Assembly (NCBI RefSeq): GCF_002943425.1
Contig: NZ_PTRA01000001.1
Coordinates: 1,054,001 to 1,118,000 of the forward strand
Source: Siphonobacter curvatus
GTDB taxonomy: Bacteria > Bacteroidota > Bacteroidia > Cytophagales > Spirosomataceae
DNA length: 64,000 nucleotides
Direction of reading: 5' to 3'
This document shows, piece by piece, positions 62,048 to 64,000 of the stretch (within the stretch, counting starts at the first letter, position 1; each line of letters begins with the position of its first letter). The position numbers were made by a program, and so were the translations under genes. The notes below the pieces were generated by a model. It was not told the DNA's origin and searched no databases. It saw only the letters and a list, made by a program, of their open reading frames with translations.

Positions 62048-62569
62048 ATGGAATGGCCGGTATTACCCGAATACGAACCCGATGAACGGGTATGGAATAC
62101 TATTGAAAGTCGGCTCGACTACCAGCGGGAGTTACCCGAGTACGAGCCTGCCGAATTCTTATGGGGACGTATAGAGCCTGCGTTACCAGGAAAAACGCGT
62201 CGCATGGGCTGGCAAATCGCCTCATTGGCCGCCGGGATACTACTGATTTTTGGCGTAAGCCTCTGGTACCAGCCTCAGGAAACCCCCATTGCTGTACAAA
62301 GTGAAACGGCTCAGTGGATCGACTCGAAAAATACCAGTCTGGATCAACAACAGAACCGACTGGAAACGTTGTGCGAAGTACAGCGGCTAACCTGTCAGCA
62401 ACCTGAAATTCAGATGATTCGTACGGAACTAACGGAATTAAAACAAGCCAGCGAGCGATTGCACGAGCAGACGGGTCTCTATCACAATGATCCGCAGGTG
62501 GTGGCTTGGGAAACCCAACTGGACGAAAAGCGGGCCGAATTACTCAAACGCCTGGCCGAACTGATTTAA
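62048..62569 (+). CDS. Probable membrane anti-sigma factor
   Basis: 173 residues. The cytoplasmic N-terminus contains a near-duplicate motif, LPEYEPDERVWNTIESRL (6-23) and LPEYEPAEFLWGRIEPAL (29-46), resembling the sigma-binding segment of Bacteroidota anti-sigma proteins. One TM helix is at about 54-73. The C-terminal periplasmic part is a helical coiled coil (LDQQQNRLETLCEVQRLTCQ and LTELKQASERLHEQ). It starts 4 bases after the sigma gene and ends 4 bases before the next, so translation is coupled. Function is inferred from position and topology, not a strong family match. Confidence 0.78.
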   Translation: MEWPVLPEYEPDERVWNTIESRLDYQRELPEYEPAEFLWGRIEPALPGKTRRMGWQIASLAAGILLIFGVSLWYQPQETPIAVQSETAQWIDSKNTSLDQQQNRLETLCEVQRLTCQQPEIQMIRTELTELKQASERLHEQTGLYHNDPQVVAWETQLDEKRAELLKRLAELI

Positions 62570-62573
62570 CGCT

Positions 62574-63443
62574 ATGAAATTAAGGCGATTACTAGGATTG
62601 ATCGGACTCCTGGCCTGGCATGCTCAGGGGCAGACCACGCTTCAGGTAGCGACCCGAACGATTGAACAGCATTACGAATCCATTCGCAATCTGACGATTA
62701 CGGGCGAACGGGCCGATATTGACATTCGGGTTTGGGACAAGGAAACGATTCAAATCAACGTGAATCTTTCGGCTCGGCATCCCGACCGGGCGGTAGCTCG
62801 TAAGGAACTCGAATCGCTTCAGTTTACGGGTGAAAAATCCGGGAAGCGACTGTTTTTGAGAAACTTCTTGATTGCACCAGCTTCCGGTAAACTGACCTCT
62901 TCGTTCAAAACTAGTATGGTCATTTGGTTGCCCGCCAAGTGTCCGCTAGTGGTGAAACAAAACTTTGGTTCATTGAAAGTTACTGGGTTACAGGCTGATT
63001 TTCAGGCTAGTACAGAATTCTCTAAAATAAGTCTGAAAGCCATACAGGGAGAGGTACAACTGGAAAGCCACTACGGTGATCTGGAAGCCAGTAATCTGTC
63101 GGGGAAAGTCAGACTGAATACGGAGTATACCAATCTGAAACTAAGCGATGTCCAGGGAAGCTGTACCGTTCGTTCGCAGGGTGGGGAAGCCGAAATACGG
63201 GCCGATCGACAACTGGTAAAGCTCGAAGTGAAAGCTCAGAAAACGAACATCCGCTTACTGAATCTCGAACAAACGCCTTTTACTTATCAATTGCAGGCCG
63301 AATACGGTCAGATTGAATTACCCCGTAACGCCAACTTTACCTGGCAAACCAATACACCTACGTTACGCAAAGTGGTTTTACACGCCCGCAAAGGAGGACT
63401 TATTGATGTTCAAACCACTTTCGCCACGATCAGCCTCCATTAA
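62574..63443 (+). CDS. Exported DUF4097-like (putative adhesin fold) protein
   Basis: 289 residues with the signal peptide MKLRRLLGLIGLLAWHAQGQ. The rest is an all-beta solenoid of short repeats, each with a turn such as FGSLKVTGLQADFQAST, YGDLEASNLSGKVRLN, YTNLKLSDVQGSCTVR and YGQIELPRNANF, as in DUF4097/DUF2807 head domains. These proteins are often encoded behind ECF sigma/anti-sigma pairs in Bacteroidota and are thought to act in envelope sensing or adhesion, without established biochemistry. Confidence 0.82.
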   Translation: MKLRRLLGLIGLLAWHAQGQTTLQVATRTIEQHYESIRNLTITGERADIDIRVWDKETIQINVNLSARHPDRAVARKELESLQFTGEKSGKRLFLRNFLIAPASGKLTSSFKTSMVIWLPAKCPLVVKQNFGSLKVTGLQADFQASTEFSKISLKAIQGEVQLESHYGDLEASNLSGKVRLNTEYTNLKLSDVQGSCTVRSQGGEAEIRADRQLVKLEVKAQKTNIRLLNLEQTPFTYQLQAEYGQIELPRNANFTWQTNTPTLRKVVLHARKGGLIDVQTTFATISLH

Positions 63444-63448
63444 TTACG

Positions 63449-64000
63449 ATGAAGAAACGTTTACTAACCCTTCTATGGCTTGCCGTTACCCACGTTTTGT
63501 TTGCTCAGGATAGTACACAGGTCATTCAGTTTTCGATGGAAACGGATACGATTACGCCAGTTCGAAATCGGCTATTGGATACGTACGGCGATGTGTTTCA
63601 AACGCAGGTTCCCGCCCGTGGGATATTCAAAATCATTGCACCCCTGGGTACGGGGAAAACGGCCTTCGCTTCTCAAGTGGTTGTTCCGAAAGGACTGAAC
63701 GATCAATTTCAGGAACGGATAGGATCTTTTAGATTGGGTTATGAGCGAAAGATAGCTCCGGACTGGTCAATCAATGCTGAATTGGCCCTGCCAGCAGGGG
63801 TGGGCAGTTATAGGGTAAGTTCGGTTCGATTGATGCTTGAAACTCGCTGGTATTACCGCATGAAAGAGCGGATTCGTACCGGAAGAAGCGTAAATAATGT
63901 ATCCGAGAATTACCTGGGACTTTCTTTGGAATCTACCTTCCGTTTCATGTTTGAACGGTATCCCGGACAACCGCAAACCGGGTATAGCAATCAGGATATT
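63449..64000 (+). CDS. Exported protein, probable outer-membrane beta-barrel (3' end beyond window)
   Basis: The frame opens at ATG 63449, 5 bases after the previous stop, and is still open at the window end (184 codons seen). The signal peptide is MKKRLLTLLWLAVTHVLFAQ. The body has amphipathic strands such as RIGSFRLGYERKIAPDWSIN and VSSVRLMLETRWYYRM, with alternating hydrophobic residues typical of small outer-membrane barrels. No family is recognised. It is the fourth gene of the ECF operon. Confidence 0.75.
   Translation, partial: MKKRLLTLLWLAVTHVLFAQDSTQVIQFSMETDTITPVRNRLLDTYGDVFQTQVPARGIFKIIAPLGTGKTAFASQVVVPKGLNDQFQERIGSFRLGYERKIAPDWSINAELALPAGVGSYRVSSVRLMLETRWYYRMKERIRTGRSVNNVSENYLGLSLESTFRFMFERYPGQPQTGYSNQDI

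Noticed and set aside
1-64000. tRNA or rRNA genes in the gene-free spacers
   Set aside because: No cloverleaf-compatible sequence with the conserved T-loop (GTTCAAATC-like) and no rRNA-like stretch was seen by eye in any spacer; a tRNAscan run would settle it.

Overview
The window is an ordinary chromosomal stretch from a member of the Bacteroidota, most likely a Cytophagales bacterium of the Spirosomataceae/Cytophagaceae type. Supporting signs are a PorX-type response regulator with a PglZ domain, a protein ending in a type IX secretion (T9SS) sorting domain, tandem Wzi-family outer-membrane proteins, a four-TM FtsK, DUF4905, DUF4870 and DUF779 proteins, CheR/CheB next to multi-receiver hybrid kinases, the near absence of Shine-Dalgarno sequences, and several promoters fitting the Bacteroidota pattern TTTG-N19/20-TAnnTTTG. 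No rRNA, tRNA, CRISPR array, intact insertion sequence or prophage was seen.

Layout. 1-2.8 kb: mgtE (cut by the window edge) and rsmA on the minus strand, divergent ogt. 2.9-9.8 kb: a hybrid histidine kinase, a 59-residue membrane protein, a DUF4905 protein overlapping a LysM/double-psi-barrel cell-wall protein, and porX. 10-13.3 kb: two tandem Wzi-like genes. 13.3-18 kb: ftsE, ahcY, an M1-type peptidase and a flavin-fold protein. 18-24 kb: a four-gene minus-strand signalling operon (hybrid kinase with three receivers, CheR, CheB, receiver-kinase). 24.5-29.1 kb: a lolA-like gene, ftsK and pyrD. 29.1-37.5 kb: a carboxypeptidase-regulatory-domain protein, a 90-residue unknown, a ROK-family protein, guaD, a DUF4870 protein, lgt, an FG-GAP/T9SS protein and murF. 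37.5-46 kb: a hairpin-rich spacer, metH, an exported SAM hydrolase homologue, an XdhC-like protein and a TonB-dependent receptor. 46-50 kb: an AraC regulator, an aldehyde dehydrogenase and its usual DUF779 partner. 50-61.4 kb: an FAD/NAD(P) protein, a P-loop kinase, a NUDIX hydrolase, cysteine desulfurase, ferrochelatase, catalase, a lone nuoH, a lipoprotein and asnS. 61.5-64 kb: a tightly packed ECF sigma / anti-sigma / DUF4097-like / exported-protein operon that runs off the window.

Functional links: metH, ahcY and the SAM hydrolase all act in the methionine/SAM cycle. Cysteine desulfurase, ferrochelatase and catalase form an Fe-S/haem group. murF, lgt, ftsE, ftsK and the LysM protein are envelope and division genes. 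The AraC-ALDH-DUF779 trio looks like an aldehyde-response unit.

The genes are mostly well-known families, and I found no multi-gene system I would call undescribed. The least explained material lies between genes. Four spacers between co-directional genes share one architecture: a GT-rich arm (TTTGAG words) starts at the stop codon of the upstream gene and an AC-rich arm (CTCAAA words) lies towards the next gene. The murF-metH spacer additionally holds a run of tiny-loop hairpins. A 14-16 base word built around GGAATGCATACG is dispersed at several sites, and a 223-bp element beside nuoH carries two pairs of inverted 9-mers and 10-bp terminal inverted repeats.
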